The notes: generated by a model from the sequence alone, not told the origin. 64,000 nucleotides of DNA from Micropruina sp. (GCA_016716635.1 JADJVZ010000011.1:1426001-1490000), one strand, 5' to 3'; counted from the stretch's first letter, positions 33,904 to 42,982 are shown. Made by a program: numbers and translations.

Positions 33904-34952
33904 ACACCATCGGCGATGCCATCAAGGCGGCTCGCAGATCGCTGGGGCTTACTGGTGGACAGTTGGCCACAGCCATCGGCGTCACCCAAGCGGCCGTATC
34001 CCGCTACGAGAATGGAGAGCGCGAACTCGACCCTCCCACGCTTCAAGCGGTCGCGGATGCCCTCAAGGTCACACCCGAGTTCCTGAGGGCTGGACAAGGC
34101 TTGGAGGGGCCCATCGCAATCGACGCTCACATGCGGCGCCGAGCGACCAGCAAAGTCTCAGACTGGCGGCGTGCTGAAGCTCAAGTGAACCTTCTGTGGT
34201 TGCAGGCCAACAGGGTGGCCGAGGCGACCGAGATGACCCCGAAATTGATGCTGCCCGTCGTCGACCCGTTCGACACCTCCCCCGAGGCGGCCGCCCGGTT
34301 GACCCGCGGGCAATGGCACATGCCATTGGGGCCGGTCCGAGGGCTTACGCGCTGGGTTGAGGCGGCGGGAGTATTCATTGTTGTCAGGGACCTTGGCACC
34401 CCCCGCATCGACGGAATGTCCCAACGGCGCGGGGCCGTGTCGGTGATCCTGCTGAACTCGACGGCCCCCGTTGATCGTCGGCGCCTGACGCTCGCACACG
34501 AACTCGGACATCTCGTGCTTCATGGTGAGTACGCCGAACCCGACATGGAAACCCAGGCCAACCAGTTCGCCGCGGAACTGCTGATGCCCGAAGCTGCGAT
34601 CAAGCCGTTCCTGCACGACCTGACCCTGGCCCGCCTCGAAGCACTCAAGCTGGAATGGGGCGTGTCCATGCATGCCCTCATCCAGAGGGCCGTGGCCCTC
34701 AGGACCATGGATCGGCCCCGTCAAACCGCTCTATACAAGCAACTCTCGTCACGGGGTCAACGAGTCCGGGAACCAGGCTCGGACCGACTCCCCGACGAGC
34801 CACCACAGATGATCGCCGGTCTGGCGACCAACCTCCGCTCACAAGGGGTCTCAGAGGCCCGGATCGGGGGGCTTATCGGGATCGCCGACTTCCTACACCC
34901 CGCCTCGCTGTTCCCACCGCCACCCGGTCCGGTTCTGTCCCGCGTCAAATAG
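33900..34952 (+). CDS. XRE HTH-ImmA/IrrE metallopeptidase regulator
   Basis: 350 residues. Residues 5-62 are an XRE helix-turn-helix (GQLATAIGVTQAAVSRYENG). Residues ~145-260 are an ImmA/IrrE domain with HELGH at 200-204 and the third-ligand region ETQANQFAAELLMP. Proteins of this COG2856 class cleave or sense a partner repressor, often in mobile elements or stress responses. The substrate here may be the overlapping upstream gene product or another regulator. Confidence 0.9.
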   Translation: MNTIGDAIKAARRSLGLTGGQLATAIGVTQAAVSRYENGERELDPPTLQAVADALKVTPEFLRAGQGLEGPIAIDAHMRRRATSKVSDWRRAEAQVNLLWLQANRVAEATEMTPKLMLPVVDPFDTSPEAAARLTRGQWHMPLGPVRGLTRWVEAAGVFIVVRDLGTPRIDGMSQRRGAVSVILLNSTAPVDRRRLTLAHELGHLVLHGEYAEPDMETQANQFAAELLMPEAAIKPFLHDLTLARLEALKLEWGVSMHALIQRAVALRTMDRPRQTALYKQLSSRGQRVREPGSDRLPDEPPQMIAGLATNLRSQGVSEARIGGLIGIADFLHPASLFPPPPGPVLSRVK

Positions 34953-34986
34953 CAGCAAGACGCCCAGGATGAGCGTCCGACTTGAG

Positions 34987-35664
34987 TCACCGTGCCAAGC
35001 TGTGCACCCAACGGTGGATCAACCGGTGCACGCCGGGATCCATCGTCGGGCCGAAATGGCCCCCGACCCCGAGTTGGATGTTGGTCGCCCCCTCCAGGTG
35101 CGAGCCCCCCGTCACCACCTGGTCGTACCTCGGGCTCAACGAGACGATCCGGTCGGTCCCTTCCGGGCTCGGCTGAGGGCGGAACATTCCGAATGGCGTT
35201 CTCTCGGCCCAGTTGGGGACCAATGCGGTGCCGTGCCAGGGCGTGCACGTGGTGATGCCCCCCGCGAGGCGCGGCGCGAGGGCCGGGTCGCGGAGCGCGG
35301 ACTGGGCGATGAGCCCACCTTTGCTGTGGCCCACGAGGGTCACGTTCTGCAGGTCGTGGGCGATCAGGACGTCGGCGACGGCCCGCACCGACGGCTCGAT
35401 CGCGCGCAGGTTCCAGCCGAGCGCCGGTAGGACGTAGACCGGATGCCCGGCGGCGCGCAGCGAACGCGCGAGGGGCAGTAAGAACCGCCACGGCTCCAGC
35501 ACCCCCGGGATCATCACCACCGGACGCGCCGCGCACGCCGCGTCCGCCCCCGCGGGAACGATCGCCAACGCCTCGGGGGGCGTCCGATCGAGCACGCCTG
35601 CGACCCGGCGCCACAGGGCGCGCCCCCAGTCGACCAGCGCCGGACCGGCGTCGCGCGCCTCCAT
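34987..35664 (-). CDS. alpha/beta hydrolase (PGAP1/lipase-like)
   Basis: 225 residues: VVMIPGVLEPWRFLLPLARSL, nucleophile motif GHSKGG in VTLVGHSKGGLIAQSAL, and a late GGHFGPTMDPGVHRLIHRW histidine region. Resembles actinobacterial lipase/PGAP1-like hydrolases. Its ATG shares a base with the thyA stop (TGATG), so it is co-translated with thyA. Confidence 0.8.
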   Translation of the reverse strand: MEARDAGPALVDWGRALWRRVAGVLDRTPPEALAIVPAGADAACAARPVVMIPGVLEPWRFLLPLARSLRAAGHPVYVLPALGWNLRAIEPSVRAVADVLIAHDLQNVTLVGHSKGGLIAQSALRDPALAPRLAGGITTCTPWHGTALVPNWAERTPFGMFRPQPSPEGTDRIVSLSPRYDQVVTGGSHLEGATNIQLGVGGHFGPTMDPGVHRLIHRWVHSLAR

Positions 35665-36458
35665 CAGACCGCGATGGGGGCCTTGATGCCCGGGTGCGGG
35701 TCGTAGCCCACCAACGAGATGTCGTCGAGGGTGAAGGCGTCGAGCTCGGTGACGGCCGGGTTCAGCTGCAGGGTCGGCAGCGAACGCGGCTCGCGCGTGA
35801 GCTGCAGCCGCGCCTGGTCGAGGTGGTTGGAGTAGAGGTGCGCGTCGCCGAGGGTGTGGACGAAATCGCCGACCTCGAGTCCCGTCACCTGCGCGACCAT
35901 GTGGGTCAGCAGCGCGTAGGACGCGATGTTGAACGGGACGCCGAGGAAGACGTCCGCGCTGCGCTGATACAGCTGGCAGGAGAGGCGTCCGTCCGCCACG
36001 TAGAACTGGAACAGCGCGTGGCAGGGCGGCAGCGCCATGTCGTCGAGCTCGGCCACGTTCCAGGCGCTGACGATGTGACGCCGACTGTCGGGGTTGGACT
36101 TGATCGCCTCGACGATCTGCGTGATCTGGTCGACCGTCGTACCGTCGGGCTTCGGCCAACTGCGCCATTGGTGGCCGTAAATCGGGCCGAGTTCGCCCTC
36201 TTCGTCGGCCCACTCGTCCCAGATGGTGATGTTGTTGTCGTTCAGCCAGCCGATGTTGGTCGAGCCTTGCAGGAACCACAACAGCTCGCCAAAGACGCTG
36301 CGGGTGTGGATCTTCTTCGTCGTGACAAGGGGAAATCCCTTCGTCAGGTCGAAGCGCATCTGGTAGCCGAACACGCTGCGGGTGCCGGTTCCGGTGCGGT
36401 CGGACTTCACGGCGCCGTCGTCCAAGATGTGCTGGAGCAGGTCGAGGTACTGCTTCAC
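35664..36458 (-). CDS. thyA: thymidylate synthase
   Basis: 264 residues, standard ThyA. RTGTGTRSVFGYQMRFDL, GLWFL-type ELLWFLQGSTNIGWL, catalytic cysteine in PPCHALFQFYV, YQRSADVFLGVPFNIASYAL, GDAHLYSNHLDQ. Makes dTMP from dUMP with methylene-THF. Coupled to rdgB upstream by a 4-base overlap. Confidence 0.97.
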   Translation of the reverse strand: MKQYLDLLQHILDDGAVKSDRTGTGTRSVFGYQMRFDLTKGFPLVTTKKIHTRSVFGELLWFLQGSTNIGWLNDNNITIWDEWADEEGELGPIYGHQWRSWPKPDGTTVDQITQIVEAIKSNPDSRRHIVSAWNVAELDDMALPPCHALFQFYVADGRLSCQLYQRSADVFLGVPFNIASYALLTHMVAQVTGLEVGDFVHTLGDAHLYSNHLDQARLQLTREPRSLPTLQLNPAVTELDAFTLDDISLVGYDPHPGIKAPIAV

Positions 36459-37072
36459 TGGTCGTCCCCCGCGTTGAGTTGGTGGATGTAGGCGACCATG
36501 GCCCGCACTGCCTGGCCGCGGTGGCTGATGGCGTCCTTCTCGCCCGGCGACAACTCGCCGTTGGTCACGTCGTGCCCTGCGGCGATGAACGCCGGATCGT
36601 AGCCAAAGCCGTTGGTGCCGCGGGCCTCGCGCCCGAGACGGCCGGGCATCTCGCGGACGATCACGTGCTCACCGACATATGGCTGCACGAGCGCCATGGC
36701 GCACACGAACTTGCCGGTGCGGTGCGGATCATCGACGTCCGCCACCTGGCGCAGCAGCAGGTCGAGGTTCTGTTGATCGGACGAATCGGGTCCGGCCCAG
36801 CGCGCCGAGCGGACGCCGGGCATGCCGTTAAGAACGTCCATGGCGATGCCCGAATCATCGGCCAGCGAGGGGAACCCCGTCCGCGCCGCCGCCTCGCGGG
36901 CCTTCAACAAGGCGTTGCCCTCGAAGGTGAACTCGGTCTCGGCCGGCTCGGGGTAGGCGGGCAGATCGTCCAACCCCAGCACCTGAACCTCCAGCCCACT
37001 GTCGGCCATGATGCGGCGCAGTTCAGCCAGCTTCTTGGCGTTGTGGGTCGCCAGCACGAGCTGCTCGATCAT
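36455..37072 (-). CDS. rdgB: RdgB/HAM1 XTP/dITP pyrophosphatase
   Basis: 205 residues from ATG 37072. LATHNAKKLAELRRIM, FEGNALLKAREAA, SLADDSGIAMDVLNGMPG, GFGYDPAFIA and AISHRGQAVRAM are the family motifs. Removes non-canonical purine triphosphates from the nucleotide pool. Overlaps rph (upstream) and thyA (downstream) by 4 bases each. Confidence 0.96.
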   Translation of the reverse strand: MIEQLVLATHNAKKLAELRRIMADSGLEVQVLGLDDLPAYPEPAETEFTFEGNALLKAREAAARTGFPSLADDSGIAMDVLNGMPGVRSARWAGPDSSDQQNLDLLLRQVADVDDPHRTGKFVCAMALVQPYVGEHVIVREMPGRLGREARGTNGFGYDPAFIAAGHDVTNGELSPGEKDAISHRGQAVRAMVAYIHQLNAGDDQ

Positions 37073-37794
37073 CGGGCGAGGGCCTCGGCCTGCATCCGCG
37101 TGAGGTCGGCGCAGCCGGCGACCCCGAGGTCGAGCAGCGCGTCGAGGGTGGCGCGCTTGAACGTGCCGTGTTCGGCGGTGCCCTGCACTTCGACGAACTC
37201 CCCCGCGCCGTTGACGACAATGTTCATATCGACCTCGGCGGTGGAGTCTTCGGTGTAGCAAAGATCCAGCATCGGGATGCCGTCCACGATGCCAACGCTG
37301 ACAGCCGCGACCGAATCGAGCAGCGGTTCGCCGGCCAGGGCGCCCTTGGCGCGCAGCCAGGACACGGCGTCCGCGAGAGCCACGTAGGCGCCGGTGATCG
37401 AGGCCGTGCGGGTGCCGCCATCAGCCTGCAGCACGTCGCAGTCGAGGACGATGGTGTTCTCCCCGAGCGCCTTGTAGTCGATGACAGCGCGCAGCGAGCG
37501 TCCGATGAGGCGGGAAATCTCGTGCGTGCGTCCGCCGATCTTGCCCTTGATGCTCTCGCGGGCAGACCGGTCGTGGGTCGCACGCGGCAGCATGGCGTAC
37601 TCCGAGGTCACCCAGCCGAGGCCCGAGCCCCGCCGCCACGGCGGGACGCCGACGGTGACGCTCGCGGCGACCAGCACGCGGGTCTTGCCGTATTCGACGA
37701 GCACCGATCCCTCGGCGTGGTCGAGCCAGTTGCGCGTGATGGTGATGGGGCGGAGCTGATCGGGACGGCGACCGTCCGCGCGAGTTTCGGGCAT
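37069..37794 (-). CDS. rph: ribonuclease PH
   Basis: 241 residues from ATG 37794. MPETRADGRRPDQLRPITI, GSVLVEYGKTRVLVAASV, RSARESIKGKIGGRTHEISR, RSLRAVIDYKALGENTIVLD-type core, VLQADGGTRTASITG. Phosphorolytic 3'-5' tRNA-processing exoribonuclease. First gene of rph-rdgB-thyA-hydrolase. Confidence 0.97.
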   Translation of the reverse strand: MPETRADGRRPDQLRPITITRNWLDHAEGSVLVEYGKTRVLVAASVTVGVPPWRRGSGLGWVTSEYAMLPRATHDRSARESIKGKIGGRTHEISRLIGRSLRAVIDYKALGENTIVLDCDVLQADGGTRTASITGAYVALADAVSWLRAKGALAGEPLLDSVAAVSVGIVDGIPMLDLCYTEDSTAEVDMNIVVNGAGEFVEVQGTAEHGTFKRATLDALLDLGVAGCADLTRMQAEALAR

Positions 37795-37842
37795 GGGGTT
37801 GAGCTTACTTGGCCGCCCGCCCAGGGCGGCTAAGGTGACGCC

Positions 37843-38427
37843 GTGGCGACGTTCACCAGGGCCCAACTCGAGGCCACCCGCGATGCTGTGCTGCCGGACA
37901 TCCTTCCGGACGGTCCGCTGCGGCTGCTGTTCGTCGGCATCAATCCCGGGCTCTGGACGACGGCGGCCCAAGCGCCCTTCGCGCGTCCGGGCAACCGGTT
38001 CTGGCCCGCGCTCGCGGCCGCCGGACTCACGTGCCACCTCGTCGACGCGTCCGGCGGGCTCTCCCCTGTCGACCGCGCCGACTTGCTCGGACGCGGGATC
38101 GGCTTCACCAACATCGCGCCCCGGACGACCGCACGTGCGGACGAACTGACGCGTGAGGAACTGCGGGCCGGGGGCGAGGCGCTGCGGTCGTTGGTCAGAA
38201 CGCGGCGCCCGGCCGTTGTCGCCGTCCTCGGCGTGACGGCGTATCGCACGGCGTTCGGCGTCGCCGTGAAGCAAGGGCGCCAGGACGAACCCTTCGAGGG
38301 CTCGGTGCTGTGGGTGCTGGGCAATCCGTCCGGGCTCAACGCCCACGAAACGGTGGCCTCGCTCGCCGCGACCTACGGCGCAGCGGCCAGAGAAGCGGGC
38401 GTTCTGCCGGAGTCAGCCGCGGTGTAG
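37843..38427 (+). CDS. mug: G/U mismatch-specific DNA glycosylase
   Basis: 194 residues. Motif GINPGLWTTAAQAPFARPGN (catalytic Asn in NPG), FTNIAPRTTARADEL and NPSGLNAH match the MUG/TDG branch of uracil-DNA glycosylases. Excises uracil opposite G. Tail-to-tail overlap of 15 bases with the convergent HAD gene. Confidence 0.92.
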   Translation: MATFTRAQLEATRDAVLPDILPDGPLRLLFVGINPGLWTTAAQAPFARPGNRFWPALAAAGLTCHLVDASGGLSPVDRADLLGRGIGFTNIAPRTTARADELTREELRAGGEALRSLVRTRRPAVVAVLGVTAYRTAFGVAVKQGRQDEPFEGSVLWVLGNPSGLNAHETVASLAATYGAAAREAGVLPESAAV

Positions 38428-39087
38428 CCGCGCGAGCAGCTGTTCCAGGGTTGCCGCGGGGTCGCCCAGGTAGCCATTCGTGATGGCGGTCGCCTCGGCG
38501 GGCAGAATCTTGAGCCCGCTCTGGCGGGCCAGCGTCACCGCCCCGGCCGCACGTCCGGCCGCGAGGCCCTGGCGGGAATCTTCGATCACCAGGCAGCGGC
38601 GAACATCGGCGCCGAGCGCGCGGGCCGCGCCGAGAAAGACGTCCGGCGCTGGCTTGCTGGACAGGGCGGAGCCACTGAAACTCAGGTCGAAATACGGCGC
38701 GAGGTGGAACGTCTTGAGGGCCAGAGCGATGTTCGTGAGGTCGGCCGAGGAGGCTACGGCCTGCGGAATGCCGCGTTCTTGCAGCCAGGCGAACCAGCGC
38801 TCGACGCCGGGAAACGGCTTGGTTTCTGTGGCCATGCCCGCGCGGAAGAGCTCCTCCTTTTCGGCGCTCAACTCGTGCGCCAGCTCGGGTGCCACCGGCC
38901 CACCCAAGAAGATCTCGAGGCTGCCGGCGTTGTTCATCCCGAAACAGCGGACGAAGAGGGCGCGGTCGAAATTCGGCGCTCGTCCGCGGAGGGTCGTCCG
39001 CCAAGTCTGGAAGTGCCACTCTTCGGTGTCGATGAAGGTGCCGTCCATGTCCCAGAGCACCGCGGTGCGGCGGGGCGAGGAAGACAT
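38413..39087 (-). CDS. HAD-superfamily hydrolase (beta-PGM-like)
   Basis: 224 residues. HAD motif I LWDMDGTFIDTE, motif II SSADL, conserved lysine in SSKPAPDVFLGAARALGA, motif III VIEDSRQGLAAG. The cap is the small helical type of phosphoglucomutase/sugar-phosphatase relatives. Start ATG 39087; substrate unknown. Divergent from the rhodanese pair across a CsoR/CstR-like operator, which might also affect it. Confidence 0.88.
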   Translation of the reverse strand: MSSSPRRTAVLWDMDGTFIDTEEWHFQTWRTTLRGRAPNFDRALFVRCFGMNNAGSLEIFLGGPVAPELAHELSAEKEELFRAGMATETKPFPGVERWFAWLQERGIPQAVASSADLTNIALALKTFHLAPYFDLSFSGSALSSKPAPDVFLGAARALGADVRRCLVIEDSRQGLAAGRAAGAVTLARQSGLKILPAEATAITNGYLGDPAATLEQLLARLHRG

Positions 39088-39119
39088 GGCGGTCAGCCTA
39101 CGACACGCTTTGCCGCACG

Positions 39120-39135
39120 ATACCCCCCGGGGTAT
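39120..39135. promoter_or_regulatory. CsoR/CstR-like operator
   Basis: ATACCCC-CC-GGGGTAT, a 7-base perfect inverted repeat with a 2-base centre, immediately followed by TATATT that looks like a -10. CsoR-family repressors (copper, or persulfide in CstR) bind sites of this C-tract/G-tract form. No CsoR-family gene is in this window. Confidence 0.65.
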
Positions 39136-39172
39136 ATTTGGCGAAACGTTACCCCACCATCTGGAGTCGAAA

Positions 39173-39343
39173 ATGTGTCGTCCGGTCGCCTGTCGTACCT
39201 GCGGAAAGACCACCTGGGCCGGTTGCGGCCAGCACGTCGCGATGGTGAAGGCCTCCGTGCCCGCCTCCCAATGGTGCTCGGGTCACGCCAACGAAGCGCC
39301 CGCAGCCTCCGGCGGCATGTTCAGCAAACTCTTCGGCCGGTGA
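39173..39343 (+). CDS. small Cys-rich (zinc-binding) protein
   Basis: 56 residues, starting MCRPVACRTCGKTTWAGCGQ, then QWCSGH and a GMFSKLFGR tail. Seven-odd Cys/His in CxxC-type pairs suggest a zinc site. This small protein type is common in actinobacteria with no known function. Its TGA overlaps the GTG of the rhodanese gene. Confidence 0.7.
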   Translation: MCRPVACRTCGKTTWAGCGQHVAMVKASVPASQWCSGHANEAPAASGGMFSKLFGR

Positions 39344-39777
39344 GGTCCGCCCGGGCGTTTGCCGGGATCGCCGTCGCGTTAGCGCTCGCCTTGGCGGGGT
39401 GCTCCCCCGCGGCCACAGTCGGCACCACGTCCGGGCCCACCGCCACCGCAGCCCCTAGCGTCGGAGCGGCGCTCCATGCGTCCGACTTTGCGGCGGCCTT
39501 GAAGCGTTCCGGCACGGTCCTGATCGACGTCCGCACACCCGCCGAGTTCGCGTCGGGGCACCTGCCGGGAGCCATCAACCTCGACCTCACCGGCGGTACG
39601 TTCGCGGCGCAGTTGGGCTCGCTGGCAAAGGACACCACCTACGCCCTCTACTGCCACAGCGGAAACCGGTCAGGCACGGCCTTGTCCATGATGACCAGCT
39701 CCGGCTTCACCTCGGCCTACCACTTGGCCGGTGGCATCACCGCCTGGACCAACGCCCACGGCGACACCGTCACCTAG
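39340..39777 (+). CDS. rhodanese-domain lipoprotein
   Basis: 145 residues from GTG 39340. Lipoprotein signal (FAGIAVALALALAGC, lipobox LAGC). Rhodanese domain: VLIDVRTPAEFASGHLPGAI, active-site cysteine in ALYCHSGNRSGTAL, and YHLAGGITAW. A surface-anchored sulfurtransferase; together with the operator in front it points to a sulfide/persulfide or copper response. Confidence 0.9.
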   Translation: MRSARAFAGIAVALALALAGCSPAATVGTTSGPTATAAPSVGAALHASDFAAALKRSGTVLIDVRTPAEFASGHLPGAINLDLTGGTFAAQLGSLAKDTTYALYCHSGNRSGTALSMMTSSGFTSAYHLAGGITAWTNAHGDTVT

Positions 39778-39993
39778 GCAGCGCTGAGCCTGGCCTCGGT
39801 CAATGATCCTTCGGCCGGGGACGGACGCCAACAACGAAACGGCGTTGGTCGACAAGCTGGCACCCACCGCCGTGTGCCGCTGACAAGCGGTGATGAGAAT
39901 GGCCGCAGCGACGAGTGCGGCACATCCGTTGCTGGCGGCCTGCAAGGCGCGCGCAGGGCCTGGTTTGGCACCACCAGATGGAACAGTGGCTTC

Positions 39994-40617
39994 ATGGAGC
40001 CGTGGCACGTCACTTACTTGTATCCCGATGGGTACCTGCAAGCTGTCGTGCCCTTCTGGGGCCTCCACCGCGACGGCGTGATTGCCGGGTGGACGATCGA
40101 CGGGAGCCGGATCCAATACTGGGCGACGACCGACGGGAACGACCCGAGATCGGTGCCGTTGAAGGAACGCTTCGGGCCTGATCTCACCTCCGCACCCCGT
40201 ACGTGGACCGGCACGATGTTCCGCCTCTTTCGTCCTCACGAACCGTGGCAACTGCTGCACTTCTTCGCCCCGGACGGCACTTTCAGCCATTGGTACGTCG
40301 ACTTCGAGACGCCCAAGACTCCCGACGGCCACGGCGGGTGGAGGACAACCGACCTCGAACTCGACCTGGTCATTCGCCCGGACCTCAGTGCGGAGTGGAA
40401 GGACGAGGACGAGTTCGCCGTCGCCCGACAGCAGGATTACCTGGACGAAGTGGCTGTCGCGGCCATGCTCCCCGTGGCGGAGGCGATCTTCCGCGATCCC
40501 GGGACCTTCATCCGATCGCTCCCCGATTGGCGCGACTTCCCAGGATCAACCGGATTGCCACCCTTGGACCTGCCGCCCGACGCGGCTTGGCAGCCTCTCG
40601 TTCGCCCGCGCCCCTGA
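39994..40617 (+). CDS. DUF402 family protein
   Basis: 207 residues from ATG 39994. DUF402 pattern: WHVTYLYPDGYLQAVVPFW, HWYVDFETPKT, TTDLELDLVIRPDLS, then EWKDEDEF and a helical tail. DUF402 proteins are phosphohydrolase-like (FomD relatives) with acidic metal ligands. The open frame extends upstream to 39874 but lacks a good start. The 39778-39993 gap holds nothing I recognise. Confidence 0.75.
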   Translation: MEPWHVTYLYPDGYLQAVVPFWGLHRDGVIAGWTIDGSRIQYWATTDGNDPRSVPLKERFGPDLTSAPRTWTGTMFRLFRPHEPWQLLHFFAPDGTFSHWYVDFETPKTPDGHGGWRTTDLELDLVIRPDLSAEWKDEDEFAVARQQDYLDEVAVAAMLPVAEAIFRDPGTFIRSLPDWRDFPGSTGLPPLDLPPDAAWQPLVRPRP

Positions 40618-40620
40618 TCG

Positions 40621-41475
40621 CTACTTGGTAACGAGGGCGAAGAGTTCCCCAACGGCCAGCGTGCTGTTGCCCGTATGGGTCGCCGTGATCACGCCCGTCT
40701 CGCCGGCTGCCGTCCACGTCACTCGCCACCGCGTGGTCGCTGACACCGGATAGTCCGGCCCAGGCCGCGACGGCTCCGCGTAGGTGTACCCACACGTCGG
40801 AGATGCCGACCCCGGCGCGACCGATGCGGTGTACGGGGTCACGGCCGTGCACGTTTGGCTGTGCCCATCGCCCAGCGTGAACACCGTCGACGTCCGCTCC
40901 GCCCGCAGCGTGAACGTGTACCCATACGCCTGCGTCGTTGCCGACAGGTCGTCGGGACCCTCCGTCCACAGCCACACCGGATACCCCACCGGTATCATCT
41001 GCCACTCGTTCGCTGACGGATCCGGACCCACCTGCGGCGTCGGATCCGGCAGCTTCAGCCGGACCACAACCATCCGCGCCACCTCCGCCACCGATGGACC
41101 CACGGGAGTCGGACCAGCCGTGGCGACCGGGATGGGCGCGTCCGGAGGCAGCGGCAACTGCGCACACTCCGCATACCTCGCCCACACGGAGTTGTTGGTG
41201 CAATCCCCCGACGAACCCGCCGGAATCACCAATTCGTCCCTCAATGCAGAGACCGGCCCGGTCTCCCTCGTAGGTCGTGTCGAGTCGGAATTCCCCGACG
41301 GATTGTTGCCCGATTCGGGCAAGGTACCCCATGCGGCGAGGCCTGAAAGGTTGCCTCCCTGGTTTGAAATCTCCGTCTTAACGGGAACGGTCGGATCTGC
41401 GATTGCCGTGCTCGGCGAGAACACGGTCCCCGCAAGCAGGACGCAAGTACCCACGACTGTCACGCGCCAACGCAT
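40621..41475 (-). CDS. secreted protein, DUF unknown
   Basis: 284 residues with a Sec signal (RWRVTVVGTCVLLAGTVFSP) and a beta-rich extracellular domain. Tryptophan-containing segments (YPVWLWTEGPDDLSATTQAY; TRWRVTWTAAGETGVI) resemble proteins often labelled 'ATP/GTP-binding' in actinobacteria without evidence. Its start lies 13 bases inside the 3' end of the preceding lipoprotein gene, so they form a secreted pair. Confidence 0.6.
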   Translation of the reverse strand: MRWRVTVVGTCVLLAGTVFSPSTAIADPTVPVKTEISNQGGNLSGLAAWGTLPESGNNPSGNSDSTRPTRETGPVSALRDELVIPAGSSGDCTNNSVWARYAECAQLPLPPDAPIPVATAGPTPVGPSVAEVARMVVVRLKLPDPTPQVGPDPSANEWQMIPVGYPVWLWTEGPDDLSATTQAYGYTFTLRAERTSTVFTLGDGHSQTCTAVTPYTASVAPGSASPTCGYTYAEPSRPGPDYPVSATTRWRVTWTAAGETGVITATHTGNSTLAVGELFALVTK

Positions 41476-42047
41476 GTCGTCACCCCAGAACCATCCGCGC
41501 CCCAAACCTTGAGGGCCCCATCCAGCTTCACGAAGTACAACACGTCTCTTGTCATTGTCCCCGGCGTCATGGGCGTAGGCCCCTTGTAGGCAGTCCCCTT
41601 GGTCTGGTCAGTGCAGGACACTAGCGAAACCACTGACGCGCCCTTGGACACCCCTGGATTCCGGCGGAGGACCGCCAAAGAAACTTCCCCCCGAACCTCC
41701 CAACCACTCTCGGCTTGTTGCTTGAACTGTCTTAAGTTGTCGTCCTTGAACGGTCCGGTCGTCACCTCGTCAAGGACTGGAGTGCTGGTCAAGGTCCCAC
41801 CTGACTTCCAAAGCCGGACTCGCTCGTCGAAGTACTTTCGGTAGACCGCCTCGGCTTCGGCGTAGAGGGCGTCCTTGGCGACCATGGCGTCGTGGTCGGC
41901 CTTGGAGCAGGGAGCCGGAGGGCCGCCGGCCTCGGGGGTGCATTGGAGGACGGGCGTTGGCGAGGCTGTCACTGCGGGCGTCGGGGTGCAGGCGGCGAGC
42001 ATTCCCAAAGCGACAAGGACGATCGGCAACGATCTGACTCTCGGCAT
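41460..42047 (-). CDS. lipoprotein of secreted pair
   Basis: 195 residues. Lipobox LGMLAAC at residues ~14-20, a Pro/Thr linker, then a soluble domain with Ala/Glu-rich helix (KDALYAEAEAVYRKYFDERV) and a SNTF2-like alpha+beta remainder (VSLVSCTDQTKG). Probably a cell-surface protein acting with the overlapping secreted gene. Not assignable to a family by eye. Confidence 0.6.
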   Translation of the reverse strand: MPRVRSLPIVLVALGMLAACTPTPAVTASPTPVLQCTPEAGGPPAPCSKADHDAMVAKDALYAEAEAVYRKYFDERVRLWKSGGTLTSTPVLDEVTTGPFKDDNLRQFKQQAESGWEVRGEVSLAVLRRNPGVSKGASVVSLVSCTDQTKGTAYKGPTPMTPGTMTRDVLYFVKLDGALKVWGADGSGVTTCVGA

Positions 42048-42154
42048 GGGGGGTGCTCCTCGAGACGAACCAGTGGCCCGAGTTTGGCACGCAAGAGTGT
42101 CGCCATGCCCCTCCTTCCAAGAAATCTGTGGATAACTAAGGAAGGAATGCGCAA

Positions 42155-42972
42155 TTATTCGGCGGTGGTCGTCCAGATCTGCTCGACGTCGCGGACGAAA
42201 CCGTCCATGAGCCGACGGCCGAGGGTCTCGAAGCGGTCCGCATTACCGGTGGTGAGGAACTCTCGGGATGCTCGCCGCGGCTCGTCATGCAGCAAATGGG
42301 CGTCCGTGAGCTCGTGGTAGGTCGAGCGCGCACACTCGTCCGCGGACGACACCAGCGTCACGTCATCGCCCATCACGTATCCGATCACGCCCGCCAACAG
42401 GGGGTAATGGGTGCAGCCCAGAATGAGGGTGTCGACGCCTTCGCGTTTCAACGGTTCGAGATAACCGCGCGCCACCTGCAGCAACTCCGGACCACCGGTC
42501 ACCCCGCGCTCGACGTAATCGACGAACAGCGGGCAGGCGCCGTGAACAACTCCACCCCGGGCACCGCGGCCACGGCGTCGTCGTAGCTCTTCGACGTCGC
42601 GGTCGCCTCGGTGCAGACGACCCCGATGCGGCCGTCACGGGTGGTGCGGACGGCCCGCCGCGCCGCCGGCAGAATCACCTCGACCACCGGGACCTCGTAG
42701 CGCTCGCGGGCATCGCGAAGCACCGCCGACGACGCCGAGTTGCACGCGATAACGAGGGATTTCACGCCGCGATCCACCAGGTGATCCAGGCATTCGAGGG
42801 CGTATTCGCGCACCTCCGAGATGCTGCGGACGCCGTAGGGGGCCCGGGCTGTGTCGCCCAGATAAATGATGTCCTCGTTCGGCAGCTGGTCGACGATCGC
42901 GCGCGCCACGGTGAGGCCGCCGAAGCCGGAATCGAAGATTCCGATCGGCAGGTCGAGGCGGGGTTCGGTCAC
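42155..42972 (-). pseudogene. murI: glutamate racemase, frameshifted as read
   Basis: Two frames together make one MurI: residues to GVELFTAPA in the first (IGIFDSGFGGLTVARAI; catalytic cysteine in IACNSASSAV) and GGPELLQVARGYLEPLKREG, LILGCTHYPLLAG (second catalytic Cys) in the other. Normal MurI reads through FTAxCPLFVDYVERGVTGGP; one base is missing near 42531-42542. MurI supplies D-glutamate for peptidoglycan and is usually essential, so an error in the sequence is likelier than true loss unless another source of D-glutamate exists. Lies 10 bases from feoC on the same strand. Confidence 0.85.
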
Positions 42973-42982
42973 GGGCCGAAGT

